Notes: a model not told the origin generated them from the letters alone. Counted from the first letter of the stretch, positions 11,201-20,619 are shown. The stretch is 64,000 nt of DNA from Rhea pennata (GCF_028389875.1 NW_026907680.1:2170001-2234000); one strand, 5' to 3'. Numbers and translations: made by a program.

Positions 11201-14200
11201 CTCACTGCCTGGAGAGAGTCTCCCTTGGGCTCCTGGAGCTCTCCTTCAGGCATGACGTGCAGCCCCAGGTGTTTTGGTGGGAGGTGGTGCTCTGATGTGG
11301 CCGCAGTCAGTGGGAGCCCTGTGCTTCTGCTGCAGAATTGCCTTCTGCTGCAGGAGCAGGTGTGAAGCTGGTGAGGGCCAGGTGGGGACCCTACTCTCCC
11401 TGTGCTCATATCACCTCTCCGCGGTGTGTATTTGCAGGCCGGTGCCAGTCACCTCAGAGTGCTCTGCACAGAGTGCAGCAGCAGCGGGCAGGAAGAAGAA
11501 ACGGAGAGAAGCCCGAGCACTAGCTGCATGTCCTCTGAGCGAGGGCCGTCAGAGGTCTGGCGTGGTAAGTGCTCCTCATTGAGTCAGGCCCTTCATGTGC
11601 CAGCCTGCTTTTTGCCCAGGCCTTGTGCTATGGGCGCTGTCTGTACAAGAGCCCTTCCCATGGGCTCTGCTGAACCTTGCAAGACTTGGCCCGGGGCTTG
11701 CCTTCACAGGCACCGCTTGTGCTCCAGGTTTGCAATATAGCTCTTGCTGCTGCGCCCTCCTTGAACACACCAGCAGAGGCACCGGGGTCCCGTTTTTGAT
11801 TGCCTCTGAACTGCAGAGCCTTTCTGCGATAGAAAATTCAGTTTCTGCTCAGTTGAGTGATTATTGAGATGCTGGGTGCAAATGAGAACGGGATGTTCAG
11901 TGTGACTGGTCTTTCCTTCAGGGCAGTAGGGTGTTTGCAGGAAGGCGCATGGGAAGGGTCAGAGCAGAGCCTGAGAAATAATTTTCCCTTCTGGGAAAAG
12001 AGACCTGCTGTAGCCCCCACTGCCCCCTCCTGTCCTCCCTAGCAGGACTGCCCTGCACATTGCCCTTAATCTTAGTCAGCGGCCCTCCCCTGCGCTGCCC
12101 TCCTCAGTCTCTCCCCTAGGCAAGAACTGCTCTCCTGGATCAGCCTCTTGGCTCTTGCCCTGGACAAAAGCCTGCCAGAGCTTTTCCCCATTTGCCTGTA
12201 TGTCCAGGGAGCAGCTATTGTGTAGAATGGAGGGGTTGCAGTGAGCAAGAGAGAAGGTTGTTTCTGCTGTTCTGAGAGGCAGCTTCCTCTCTGAACAGTG
12301 CAAACATTGGCTGCCCTTGTGAGCAGCAAGATCCTCTTCTTGGCAGCATCTCACCTGTGTTTCTCCCCTGTGCAGATGCTGGAGATGAGAGACTCGATCC
12401 TTGCAGCCACCAAAGCCCTCGATGTCCAGGCCCGTACTCCCCGCCGCCATATGTTTCCAACGTGAGTATATTTGTTGGCTCCCTAGCCTCCAGTTTAGCA
12501 AGAGAGCATCTTCTCGGCGCAGGTTTGTTAGGGCTGCAGTGCCAGGGCTGGCGAAGGCTGCTCTGAAAGTGCTTTGGGAGCAAGACTTCCCAGCGACAGT
12601 GTCCCTGTGACCTCCAGGCATGCTCTGCCTTCATGTGGGCTCTGTGGGGGGCTTTGGCCAACTCTGTGCTGGCTCCCACCACACAAGGGCTTTATTCTGG
12701 GCTGCCTTCATGCCTTTCTCCTTCTCTGTTGCTGGGTGCCCAGCAGCAATCCATTGCCCATCCTGGAACACCGAGTCCTTGGGGCCACGGAGCAGTGGCT
12801 AATGCAGTTGACAGGACACAGGTAATGGTGTGAGTTGGAGGCTGTCCTTGTAGGGGACCCTGCTGCTCTCCTTGCTGCCTGGAGAGAAAGTCTCGCTGTG
12901 GGCACCCGGAGCTCTCCAGCGGGCACGTTGTGCAGCTGTGGGTGTTTTGGCGGGAGGTGATTTCCGTGTCTGTGGATGTGATCCCCGTCAGTGGAACCCC
13001 CGTGCTGCTGCTGCAGAACTGCCTTCTGCTGCAGAGGCAGGTGCCCCCCCTTGGGAGCGCTGCGTGGAGTCCAAACTCCCCAGCTTCCCCGGGCTCATGC
13101 CACCTCCCTGGTGCCTATTTGCAGGATGTTTTCCACCACCCCAGAGTGTTTTGCCAAACGGCCGGCACCAGGCGCCTGGGAACAACCGCCACGTGCTAGA
13201 GTGCGAGCTGTGTGGGCTGTGAATGAAAGCGCTCCGAAGGCAAGACAGGTAGGTGCTCCTCCCTGAGCTCCTTTGTCTGCAGAAGCATTCTTCTCTGGGA
13301 CAAGAGCCCTTCCCATGGGCTCTGCTGAGCCCTGGCTGACTTGGCCCAGGGCTTGCCTTCAAAGGCACTGCTTGGGCTCTAGTTTTGCAATATAGCTCTT
13401 GCTGCTGCTCCCTCCTTGAACACTCCAGCAGAGCCCCTGGGGCCCTCTCTTTTTTTCTGGCCATGGTAGTGCTGGGGTTTTCAGTGAGAGACCATGGAGA
13501 GTTTCTGCTCAGCTGTGTGATTATTGAGATGCTTGGTGTGAATGAGAAGGGGATGTTCAGCGTGGCTGGTCTTCCCTTCAGGGCAATAGGGTGCTGGCAG
13601 GAAGGCTCAGGAGAAAGGTCACAAAGCCTGGGACATGTTGCGGTGCCCCTTGCTCTTCTGCCGCTGGGGCTGCGGAGCCCTTGCCTGCAGCAGCCGTTGT
13701 CCGGCGGGGTGCCCCAGGCCAGGTCAGAGCTAGGGGCCTGGTGATTGCCAAGGTCCTGCAGTCCCCGGATGCTGGTGAGAAGGATGTGGAGAGCAGCGGA
13801 GTGGACTTGGAAGTGGGGCACATTGCACAGTGTGGAGTTGTCTTGCAGGTGCAGCAGGGTGCTGAGAATCTGGCTGAAGAAAAGCCCAGTATTCAGAAGA
13901 TCGTCCGATACCAGCTGGGAGAAGACAAGCAAGTGACCCTGAAGGTCTACTTCTCCTGCCTAGAGGAAGAGGAGGAAGGGCTGGACAGTCAAGAGGGGCC
14001 TTGCAAGACAGGGCAGGTATGTGGCAGCTCCAGGAGAAGCCTGGCAGAACTGAGGGGCAGTGAGGCAGCAAGGGGTGCCACTTGTAATCCCAGAGCCACT
14101 GTGCTGCCTAGAGCGTGCTGTGACTTTTCCTGACATGAGATTTACGTGGCTTAAAGCTTGTCACTAAGTCCCTCCCTGCAGCCCCCAGCAAATGCCCAGC

Positions 14201-15376
14201 ACTGCTGTGGAGCTGAAGGGCTGTGGCTGCAAATGGGAGCAGGGTTGAGGGAGTAGAGGAGGAGAGAAGCAGGAGGGCTCTGAGGCTGAGTGAGAGAGAC
14301 AAGGTGTCAGTGCGGCTGCAGCCCCATTGCCCCATGAGCAAGCCACAGGGCTGGCCTGGGCTCAGCCTTGCCTTCCAGCCAAGGGGCAGCTGTTGAGTGC
14401 TGAGAATGGCCTCCAACAGTGGCACCTGCAAGATCTGAGCCGCTGAGCGCAAAGGGATGCTTCCAGTGTTGGTGTGCCCCTTTGCAAAGCTCTCCCTGAC
14501 TGCTGAAGCCAAGACGACACAGGTACCCGCCAGTCCTGGCACCAGCAGCCTCAGCCGCAGGCTGATGAGCTGTGTCCAAACAAGCTCCCATGTCCCGAGA
14601 CGGTGAGGCTGGCAACACCCTCAGAAGCTCCCAAAAACATCCCCGGCCCTCACGAGTCTGCAGTCTTCCTGGGCTTTCTGGCAGGGCAGAACACAGCCTG
14701 TTCTTTCTGCCTCCTTGTGCAGGGGGAAGAAGAGCCGTGTGCGGAGACACAGGCAAGCAGAAGAAAGAGCAGCAGCAGTGGCAAAGAGCCCAGCAGAGCC
14801 AGTTTCAGCAGAAGACGCAGCAGCAGTGGCAGGGGCAGTATCAGCGGCAGTGTCAGCGGGAGACCCAGAGGCAGCGGCAGTGGAAGCCCCACTGCAAAAG
14901 AGAACGGCAGCCCCAGTGTCAGTAGCAGGCAGCGTGGCAGTGGCAGCGGGAGTCCCAGTGGCAGACAGAGTGGCAGCCCCAGTGTCAGCGGCAGGGGCAG
15001 TGGAAGCCCCACTGTCAGACCAAGCGGCAGCCCCAGTGTCAATGGCAGCGTCACTGGAAGCCCCAGTGCCGGACACAGCGGCAGCCCAAGTGCCAGCGGC
15101 AAACACAGCGGCAGTGACAGTGGGAGCTGCAATGTTGGACACAGCGGGAAACCCGCTCGTAGCAGCAGTGGCAGTGGAAGCTCCAATGCTGGACACAACG
15201 GCAGCCCCACTGGCAGTGGCAGCGGCACACGAAGACCCAGTGTCAGACAGAGCATCAGCGGCAGTGGGAGCCCCAGGGGCAGCGGCAGTGGCCACAGCAG
15301 CAGCCACAACGGAAGCAGCAGCAGCACTGCTTGTGAGCCACGCGAGCACCCAGGAAGTTCTCTGCAGCTGAATTAA
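3215..15376 (+). CDS. CCDC81-like gene, copy 1 (multi-exon, fullest copy)
   Basis: Predicted coding exons: 3215-3281, 3459-3520, 4059-4215, 5011-5267, 5913-5998, 6723-6820, 7104-7209, 8192-8312, 9108-9193, 9856-9979, 10710-10795, 11438-11564, 12376-12461, 13125-13248, 13849-14016 (weakest) and 14723-15376. All joins keep frame, giving roughly 800 residues. The start ATG at 3215 has G at -3 and +4. The first four exons match the N-terminal part of vertebrate CCDC81, a centrosome-associated protein with two eukaryotic HU-like domains. From exon 5 on, the gene departs from that family: a pair of exons is repeated in tandem, and the last exon is a Ser/Gly/Arg-rich repeat with a TAA stop. Every listed exon has AG and GT borders except 9856-9979, whose donor reads GA. 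Whether the gene is expressed cannot be told from sequence. CCDC81 is the best family match; orthology versus paralogy is open. Confidence 0.72.
5913..7209 (+). other. Exons alpha1, E6 and E7 of CCDC81-like copy 1
   Basis: Alpha1 (5913-5998, 86 nt, phase 0 to 2) is the first of four alpha exons. It encodes a short segment of the type MRxSVL...(I/V)FP, recalling the linker after the HU domains of CCDC81. E6 (6723-6820, 98 nt) and E7 (7104-7209, 106 nt) follow and are rich in Glu and Arg. Together E6 and E7 are 204 nt and symmetric (phase 2 to 2), so the pair could be lost without a frameshift. They are absent from all later units, which go straight from alpha to beta. Confidence 0.65.
8192..8312 (+). 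other. Exon beta1, CCDC81-like copy 1
   Basis: 121 nt, with acceptor TATTTGCAG and donor GAG|GTAGGT. It is continuous in frame with E7 (phase 2) and ends in phase 0. The inverted copy at 44178-44298 has exactly the same length and borders. Confidence 0.65.
9108..9193 (+). other. Exon alpha2, CCDC81-like copy 1
   Basis: 86 nt, with acceptor CACCTTTGCAG and donor CCAAC|GTGAGT. It encodes a segment beginning MLEMRDSVLEAS and ending IFP. The inverted copy is 43304-43389, also 86 nt. Confidence 0.65.
9856..9979 (+). other. Exon beta2 with damaged splice donor
   Basis: 124 nt, with a normal acceptor. The sequence after AGAGCA reads GAAAGT. The copy-3 counterpart (56356-56479) reads GTAAGT, so one T-to-A change at 9981 has removed the donor. 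Skipping beta2 alone would break frame, but skipping alpha2 and beta2 together would not. A nearby GT would add 4 nt and shift the frame. Confidence 0.6.
10710..10795 (+). other. Exon alpha3, CCDC81-like copy 1
   Basis: 86 nt. It encodes MKIHRDSILTATKAAP and onward, with donor CTAAG|GTGAGT. Copy 3 has the same exon at 57273-57358. Confidence 0.65.
11438..11564 (+). other. Exon beta3, CCDC81-like copy 1
   Basis: 127 nt, in frame, with donor GTG|GTAAGT. It contains a basic stretch GRKKKRREAR, a possible nuclear-localisation-like or RNA/DNA-contact motif (inference). The counterpart in copy 3 has lost one base and is frameshifted. Confidence 0.6.
12376..12461 (+). other. Exon alpha4, CCDC81-like copy 1
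   Basis: 86 nt. It begins MLEMRDSILAATKALD, with donor CCAAC|GTGAGT. It is the last alpha exon of the array. Confidence 0.65.
13125..13248 (+). other. Exon beta4, CCDC81-like copy 1
   Basis: 124 nt, with acceptor TATTTGCAG and donor AGACAG|GTAGGT. It ends in phase 0. It is Arg- and Pro-rich and the most diverged of the beta exons. Confidence 0.6.
13849..14016 (+). other. Putative exon delta, CCDC81-like copy 1
   Basis: 168 nt, in frame 0 to 0, between acceptor TTGTCTTGCAG and donor GGGCAG|GTATGT. The open frame extends further 5' (from about 13591), so the start is uncertain. The encoded segment ends in an acidic run (CLEEEEEG) and is preceded by IQKIVRYQLGEDKQVTLKV. No family was recognised. 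Copy 3 lacks it, going from beta3 directly to the last exon. Confidence 0.45.
14723..15376 (+). other. Terminal Ser/Gly/Arg-rich repeat exon, copy 1
   Basis: 654 nt encoding 217 residues and TAA. After an acidic start (GEEEPCAET) and an RRKSSSS basic-serine segment, the frame is an irregular repeat of the kind SGSPSxRxSGSPS, about 8-12 codons per unit, over some 170 residues. The DNA is an imperfect tandem repeat built from CAGTGGCAG-like words. The segment is probably disordered and resembles RS/SG-rich tails that are targets of Ser kinases (inference). Copy 3 has the homologous exon with a different number and order of units. Confidence 0.65.
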
Positions 15377-16429
15377 ACCAACTGCCCCAAGTCGGGTGCC
15401 TCTTGGCTGGGTGTGCGGTGAGCTCGTCCGTTTGCAGTGTGGGAGCTTTGGGGAGGCCTGAAGAGCAGAGCTGAGGAGTCAGGGCTCAGGGGCTGCTGCC
15501 AGGGCAGCTCTCCGCCGCGGTCGTGCTGTGGCTCTTTGGCTGCAGCTGCAGCTGCGGTGGCTGTGGCCTAGGGGTGTGCTGCGTCTTATTGGTGCCGGGG
15601 AGAGGCATGGAGAGGGCCCTGCCATGGCCAACGCATGTCCTGGGGCCAGGGGGCCTGTGGGGAGAGGAGGAAAAAGCTGCTGTATGCCTCTGAGGGGAGG
15701 AAGTGCTTGAGCCTGGGCCCCCCTTGCTGGGGCCCAGTGCTGGCGTCGTGGTGGGAGGGAACTGCCAGCTCTTGTGTGTGTCTTGGGTGCCCTTGAGTGC
15801 CGGGCTTTTGCGGGCGTGAGGGGAAGAAGGCGGGTGCCCAGGGCCAGAAGGGGAAGCGGCCACCCCGGAGGCTTGGTGCCAGCAGAGTCCATGGCCACCT
15901 GGACTGTAGCACCCGGGAACTAGTGGAGTTGCAGAGACCGAGGGCAGGTAGGAAGGAGAGCAGCAGAGCCCAGAGGCTGGCCTTGAGGCGAGCAGGCTTC
16001 CCCTTCTGCAGAGACCTGCTAGGGGGACGCCAGGGGAGGCAGCTCAGAAGGGCAAAGGAGCTCAGGAAAGCTGGCAGGCCTTTAAGCTGTTGAAGGAGAG
16101 CCTCCTCCAAGTGCCACTCTGCTCCACCTTGACACTCCAGCAAGCCCAAGTCAGGGCAAAGCCTGCGGCCCCTCACTAGCAATGGCGATTCTGGAGGACC
16201 AGGCTTCATCGTTCCATCTGGTGCATGCGCGTCTGCAAATGCAGGAGCTTTGCTTGAGCGCCTGCTCAGGGAGACTTTCATCAGCACTTCATGAGCACGC
16301 AGTCCCCTTCTCTCTGCAGACTGACAAGCCTCGGTAAGGATCTGCACCTCAGACCAGCTTCTAGCTTCTTTGTCCTCCACGCATTTTCCATTCCCCCCAC
16401 AGCAGGAGCTGCGAGAGAAAGCGCCCATC
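15377..16429. repeat. 3' flank of G module copy 1
   Basis: No gene is supported. The region 15.74-16.49 kb is repeated inverted at 42.39-41.64 kb. Pieces of 15.29-15.46 and 15.88-16.01 kb recur inverted at 55.27-55.57 kb. A 299-codon ORF on the minus strand here starts inside CR1 sequence and is not accepted as a gene. Confidence 0.6.
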
Positions 16430-16567
16430 ACAGAATCATCGAAGGGTGGAGGTTGGAAGGGGCCTCTGGAGATCATCTCGTCCAACCCCCCTGCTCAAGC
16501 AGGGTCACCTACAGCACACTGCACAGGATCACACCAGGCAGCCTCTGAATGTCTCCAGAGAAGGAAA
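16430..16567 (-). mobile_element. CR1-type LINE 3' fragment
   Basis: Reverse-strand CR1 tail: CACAGAATCATCGAAGGG at the 3' end side, then a GGTTGGAAGGGGCCTC segment and CTCCAGAGAAGG. These are standard motifs of bird CR1 3' ends. The homologous piece at 41603-41703 forms the right edge of the TMEM209 block. Confidence 0.8.
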
Positions 16568-17051
16568 CACGGAGGTTCTGCTTGCAGACTGTGGCTCACG
16601 CAGTACTTGAGGCCAGGGTTCCGAGAGCTGCAGCCCGCAGTGGGAGAAGAGGCCTTTGCTGTCTTTGGGCTCATTCCTCAGCTCTGTGCTTGCGTCCTAT
16701 TTTCTGCCAGATTTTTCTGCTCTTGCACCTCCCATCCCTGAGGGGAAGACAAATGGAACAAGCCTGCCCTTCAAAGGTAGAACTCTGAGAGACAAAAAGA
16801 GGTTGCTCTTGCAAACTAAGCAGCAAGCGGAGGGAGCCAGAGCTCCAGTGCTGGGAAACACGAGGCATTAGACTGATCTCATCCGAAGCTGGCGTCCTTT
16901 GATGGCTTTGCTGTGGATGCCGAGGGAGTGAAGAGGCTTAGGCCAACAGCTTTGCAGAGCAGGAGCAGAGAGCACTGGCTCCAGTCACATGGTGTTTCAG
17001 CACAGGCTGCCTCAGCAGCAAGTAGGCACAGAACAGCAAAGAATGCACTGA

Positions 17052-17492
17052 TTGCCCCAACAGGGTCTTCTTCCAGCAGCCTGGGGCCTGGGAGCTTCCT
17101 CAGCCAGACGCAGGACTCACGAAGCCTTTGTCCGCTTGGTCCTTCCAGAAGCGCACCCCCACCTTGGGCTGAAAGCACACTGCCAATGTGTGGAAGGGCC
17201 AGATGCGGCTCCTTGCTTGGCTTCTCTCTTCCTCTTCAAAGCACTTCTGCTGGCCTTCTTCTCACCTCTGCAGGGCAAGGAGATTCGGCTTTCAGCGACC
17301 TCTCTCTTGCCTCTCCTTCCTGACCAAGAGCTGTTAGCTCACAGCCTGCCCCGGTGCATGCAAAGTTCAGATGTGGTCATTTTCTCCCCAACAGGCCTTA
17401 CTCCTCCTGCAGCAAATACCCTCTGGCACTTTATTGCCCAGCCATTCCCTGTGCTTTGGTCCTTCTGTAGCTCTTATTTGGGGAGCCTATAA
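17052..17492 (+). other. Conserved 146-codon ORF, module C
   Basis: Same length as the ORFs at 195-635 and 46754-47194. Unrecognised. The C-terminal part contains hydrophobic runs around LWHFIAQPFPVLWSFCSSYL that could be membrane-associated, but no start or splice evidence makes it a gene. Confidence 0.3.
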
Positions 17493-17519
17493 CATGGAGA
17501 GGAATGAGAGGTTCTGGTT

Positions 17520-17912
17520 TTGGTTTGTTTGAAAAGATTGATCCCTACCAGAAGCAAGCAAGGCAGAAAGACATCTTGGGCTGGCTTTTTCCTCCAGACC
17601 TTGTTTGTCACAGCAGAGAGTCAGCTGCCCGTATGGGAGCATGATTTGGATTGGAAAAGGGTGCGGGAACTCCTCATCACAAAGGCCTTAAGCCATACTG
17701 GGGAGCCAAAGTCCTCAGCGAAAGCCCACAATTTTCTCAGCCTGGTCTTCAAGTACGGCCTCAGAACGCAAGTGGGCCTCTTGGCATGCTGGGCTGCCAC
17801 CTTCAGCAGGAGCTCTCCTGGACGGGCTGAGTTCTTGCTTTTCTCTTTACTCATACAATTTCAAGAAGAAAACAAGAACTCCCCTGCAGTGTCCCCTGCC
17901 ACACTGAGATAA
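17520..17912 (+). other. Conserved ORF (130 codons), module C
   Basis: Open frame shared with 47210-47614 and, cut by the edge, with 1-170 (-). A polypyrimidine tract and CAG near 17590 could be a splice acceptor, followed by an uninterrupted stretch containing SQLPVWEHDLDWKRVRELL and a TGA stop. It may be an exon of an unidentified gene or relic. No family was recognised. Confidence 0.3.
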
Positions 17913-18634
17913 CTGTGACTCCTAAGGGCACCATTTGCACAAGCACATGGGAAGAGTCAGCTTGCCTGCTGTCAGAGAAGGAAAGCTCCTCAGATCCACT
18001 GGAGATATGGGCCTTCCACTCGTGTATGCAGTGTGCTTCCCAGGCTCTGACAAAGGAAAGGTATGGGCGGGGGAGGAGGGCAAACTGGTTCCTCTGCAGT
18101 CCCTGCTTTGTGACAGGACCTATTTCAAAGCACAGAGATCATCAGAGAGGTCCTTTTTGCTCCAGGATCTTTTCCTCACCCAGCACTGTGATTTGTTTCT
18201 CTACAGCTTTTAACACTTGCTGGCGTGTCCACAAACCTATTGCCTAACACTAGCATTTTTGAATGTCATCCCGTGCTGACTGGGAGCAATGTCATTTATT
18301 GGCTTCTGAGACTTTATCTGATTGTGCTCGATGCAGGAAGACACTGAGGGTCTTCTTGGTTGGTTTACATAGTCCTGTAGAGGAGTTTCCCTGGAAAAAA
18401 AGGAAGTTTCGACAGGGCAAGTGGTACCCGTGTGTGTGTTTGTGTATGCATATACATCTCCATCGAGAAGGCTCAGCAGAAAGCGGCTAAAAGATTTGTC
18501 CTCCATAAAACTGCCTTTCTGAGCTGTGAAGGAAGATGGGACACTTGGAGACAGAGAGACCTGCAGGGGTCCAGGTTGGCCAATGGTGTAAGTAGATATG
18601 GTCGGTGGGTTTTCTGAAAATGTGTGGGGCATAT

Positions 18635-18945
18635 CACAGAATTACAGAGTGGGTAAGGTTGGAAGGGACCTCAGGGGATCATCTAGTCCAACCTCCCTGC
18701 TCAGGCAGGGTCACCTAGACCATGTTAGACAGGGTTGCATCCGGGCAGGGTTTGAATCTCTCCAGAGAAGGAGACTCCACAATGTTTCTGGGAAACCTCT
18801 CCCAGTGCTCGGTCACTCTCACAGGAAAGAAATTCCTCCTCATATTGAGGCGGAGCTTCTGCTGGTTCAGTTTGTGCCCGTTGCCTCTTGTCCTGTTGCG
18901 TGGCACTAGTGAAAAGAGTTCGGCCCCATCCCTTTGATGGGGATA
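18635..18945 (-). mobile_element. CR1 insertion shared by modules C and E
   Basis: A reverse-strand CR1 3' portion (CACAGAATTACAGAG end, then the usual AAATTCCTCCTCA and CTCCAGAGAAGGAGACTCC segments). It is bounded by a repeated ATATC (near 18629 and 18947). Module D has the uninterrupted empty site GCATATCCAGTGG at about 50096. The inverted module E carries the same CR1, running to the right edge. Confidence 0.85.
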
Positions 18946-19173
18946 TCCAGTGGAATTTCCTTCACTCTCTTTCAAGAGCCCGTTGAGTGATAATCAAACA
19001 CAAAAAATCAAATGTCTTCATCTGTGTGGGCCCCTTTCATTTTGAGTTCCTCTGAGGGCTTTACATCTCTCTACATTTTTGCACCGTCCAATCCCATGTA
19101 CTATTTATTTCCACAAACACTTTGGGCTACGTGTTCTGGAATACTAACTGGATTTTTTTTCCCCCTCTCCCAG

Positions 19174-19494
19174 GTGCAGGTGAAGCTGGAAGTACATGTG
19201 TTGGCCTCCACACATCTGTTGAAGGATCTTCAGCAAATGCCACTTTCTAGGGTAATACAGAGGCATTGTGATATTCTGAGCAGAAAGGATGTGACTGGAA
19301 CAAAACACTACGCAAAGCTGGTGAAAAATATTTGCTTTACGCAGCACGGTAATGGTTTCCCACTAAATGGTCTGGCTGTGAGAAATCCTTGCTGCAGGCT
19401 GAACCTAAACTCCAAGGGGTTTCAAAAGTTGCTAGGCACACTGCAGTTCCCCCTAACAAGCCTGCAGGGATACGGAGCTTGTCTGGCACCGTAA
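19174..19494 (+). other. Conserved putative exon/ORF, module C
   Basis: It follows a strong acceptor (TTTTTTTTCCCCCTCTCCCAG). The frame starts VQVKLEVHVLASTHLLKDLQ and is open to TAA. An internal GTAATGG near 19349 could be a donor. Copies lie at 50320-50658 (+) and 63320-63640 (-). Copy D has an in-frame 18-nt addition, which is compatible with coding constraint. Function unknown. Confidence 0.35.
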
Positions 19495-19547
19495 AGTCCA
19501 TATCCCTTCTTGTGCGAGTAACCAACTGGCTAACCTTTCTTCTGCAG

Positions 19548-19884
19548 CTTGATGGAGCTGCCTAAGTATTTTGTATGGAAGCACATGTGTGGTCTTGCTC
19601 AAGTCAGGTGCTGCCTTTTAGCCACAGCAGTCCCTCTGCTCCCTTCCATTCTCTTCCTGCTACAGACATGTAGCGTTTTCAGCGTTCTCTTAGCACTGAG
19701 CACATTGCTCCTGGATCTGTTCTGTGTCCCCTACTTCAGTCCTCCTGCAGTGGAAAACCCTCCAGTGCAGCCCAGCATGGCCACTGGCAGGCACAAGGCT
19801 TTGATGCTGAGTGTGAGGGCACTTGTGCCTTGCTCCCGGGAGCCTCGCAGCAGGAAAATGGTGTCAGTGCTGACAGGGAGGTGA
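19548..19884 (+). other. Conserved hydrophobic ORF, module C
   Basis: It follows acceptor CTTTCTTCTGCAG. The frame contains two long hydrophobic stretches (around CCLLATAVPLLPSILFLL and VLLALSTLLLDLF) that would make membrane helices if translated. Related ORFs lie at 50713-51018 and 62930-63262 (-). No family was recognised. Confidence 0.3.
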
Positions 19885-20045
19885 TTCCAGCCCCACCACC
19901 TGGAAGCCAGGAGGAGGAACCTTGCTGCTGCTTCTGCTAGTGAGCTCACTTGCGCCTCAAGACCTGAGAGGCCACCAGTGGCCACAAGGCTGCTGTTAGT
20001 GCCTGGGAGGGAGCAACCAGCCTGAGGAAGCAGCAGGGGTGTTGG

Positions 20046-20598
20046 TGTTAGAGAAATACTGTGGGGAAAACCTTGCAAATAGTTAACAAGACTCAAGGAC
20101 ACGGGGGAGAGAAAAACAGTACTGCAAAGGATAACCAGCTCCGGCTAAATGACCTTCATGAAACCACAGCGCTGTAAAGATTGCGAGGAGTAGGTAAGAC
20201 AAAAACAGCAGAATAACCCAGAAGTGACCTGAGGTTCATTAAGGCTTATTAACATATTGAACTTCACACTCCTAAATGAATAATGAGATGGAAATGACAT
20301 GATAATGATGTTACCGCCTCTTCTTCGCTTCCTGTGCTAATTAACAAGAATGTGAAAGCACAAGCGCAGAGCGATTACCTGAGGTAATGAAACTGTAACC
20401 AACAGGAAAACTTGCATGAAGTACTCTCTGAACAGCGTGTATAAACGAAGAAAGAGAAGGGGAGAAAGTGTGCTAGCTCTGTGGATTTACCAGCTAGCCC
20501 CCATCTCTGCGCAGAAATGAAATCAACAAACACCTCGACCCTGTGTGTCTATTGGTTGCTTGCACACCGGGTAACAGAACCCAGATTTTGGGACAACA
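20046..20598 (+). repeat. 5' LTR of the endogenous retrovirus
   Basis: 553 bp, starting TGTTAGAG and ending GGGACAACA, with matching TGTT/AACA ends. The left border is fixed by comparison with the empty sites in modules D and E. A TATAAA box lies at 20440-20445. No clear AATAAA was seen. Confidence 0.75.
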
Positions 20599-20601
20599 GT
20601 T

Positions 20602-20619
20602 TGGCGACCCAGGTGGGAC
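20602..20619 (+). other. Primer-binding site, tRNA-Arg type
   Basis: TGGCGACCCAGGTGGGAC directly after the LTR. It is complementary to the 3' end of vertebrate tRNA-Arg(CCG), as I recall it, at 17 of 18 positions. An Arg primer is uncommon among gammaretrovirus-like elements, which more often use Pro or other tRNAs. Confidence 0.7.

Larger units (their letters stand above)
8192..13248 (+). repeat. Tandem exon-cassette array (alpha/beta units)
   Basis: Alpha exons are 86 nt each (9108-9193, 10710-10795, 12376-12461, plus 5913-5998). Beta exons are 121-127 nt (8192-8312, 9856-9979, 11438-11564, 13125-13248). Start-to-start spacing is about 1.58-1.69 kb, and the introns between them are also recognisably repeated. 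Alpha runs phase 0 to 2 and beta phase 2 to 0, so each unit adds about 70 codons in frame. Beta exons share a core around Pro-Glu-Cys-x-Ala and are followed by a donor of the GTAGGTGCTCC or GTAAGTGCTCC type. This explains why the protein is longer than ordinary CCDC81. Confidence 0.8.
16870..20045 (+). repeat. F module C
   Basis: Homologous in the same orientation to 46.7-52.1 kb (module D) and inverted to 62.8-64.0 kb (module E). It carries conserved ORFs at 17052-17492, 17520-17912, 19174-19494 and 19548-19884. D differs by large extra sequence at 47.76-49.69 kb and 50.94-51.86 kb. C and E share a CR1 insertion that D lacks. C ends where the retrovirus inserted. Confidence 0.75.

Noticed and set aside
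15586..16485. A 299-codon minus-strand ORF, with a similar 279-codon ORF at 41644-42483.
   Set aside because: It begins inside a CR1 fragment, shows no domain or splice structure, and its shared openness is explained by recent duplication.
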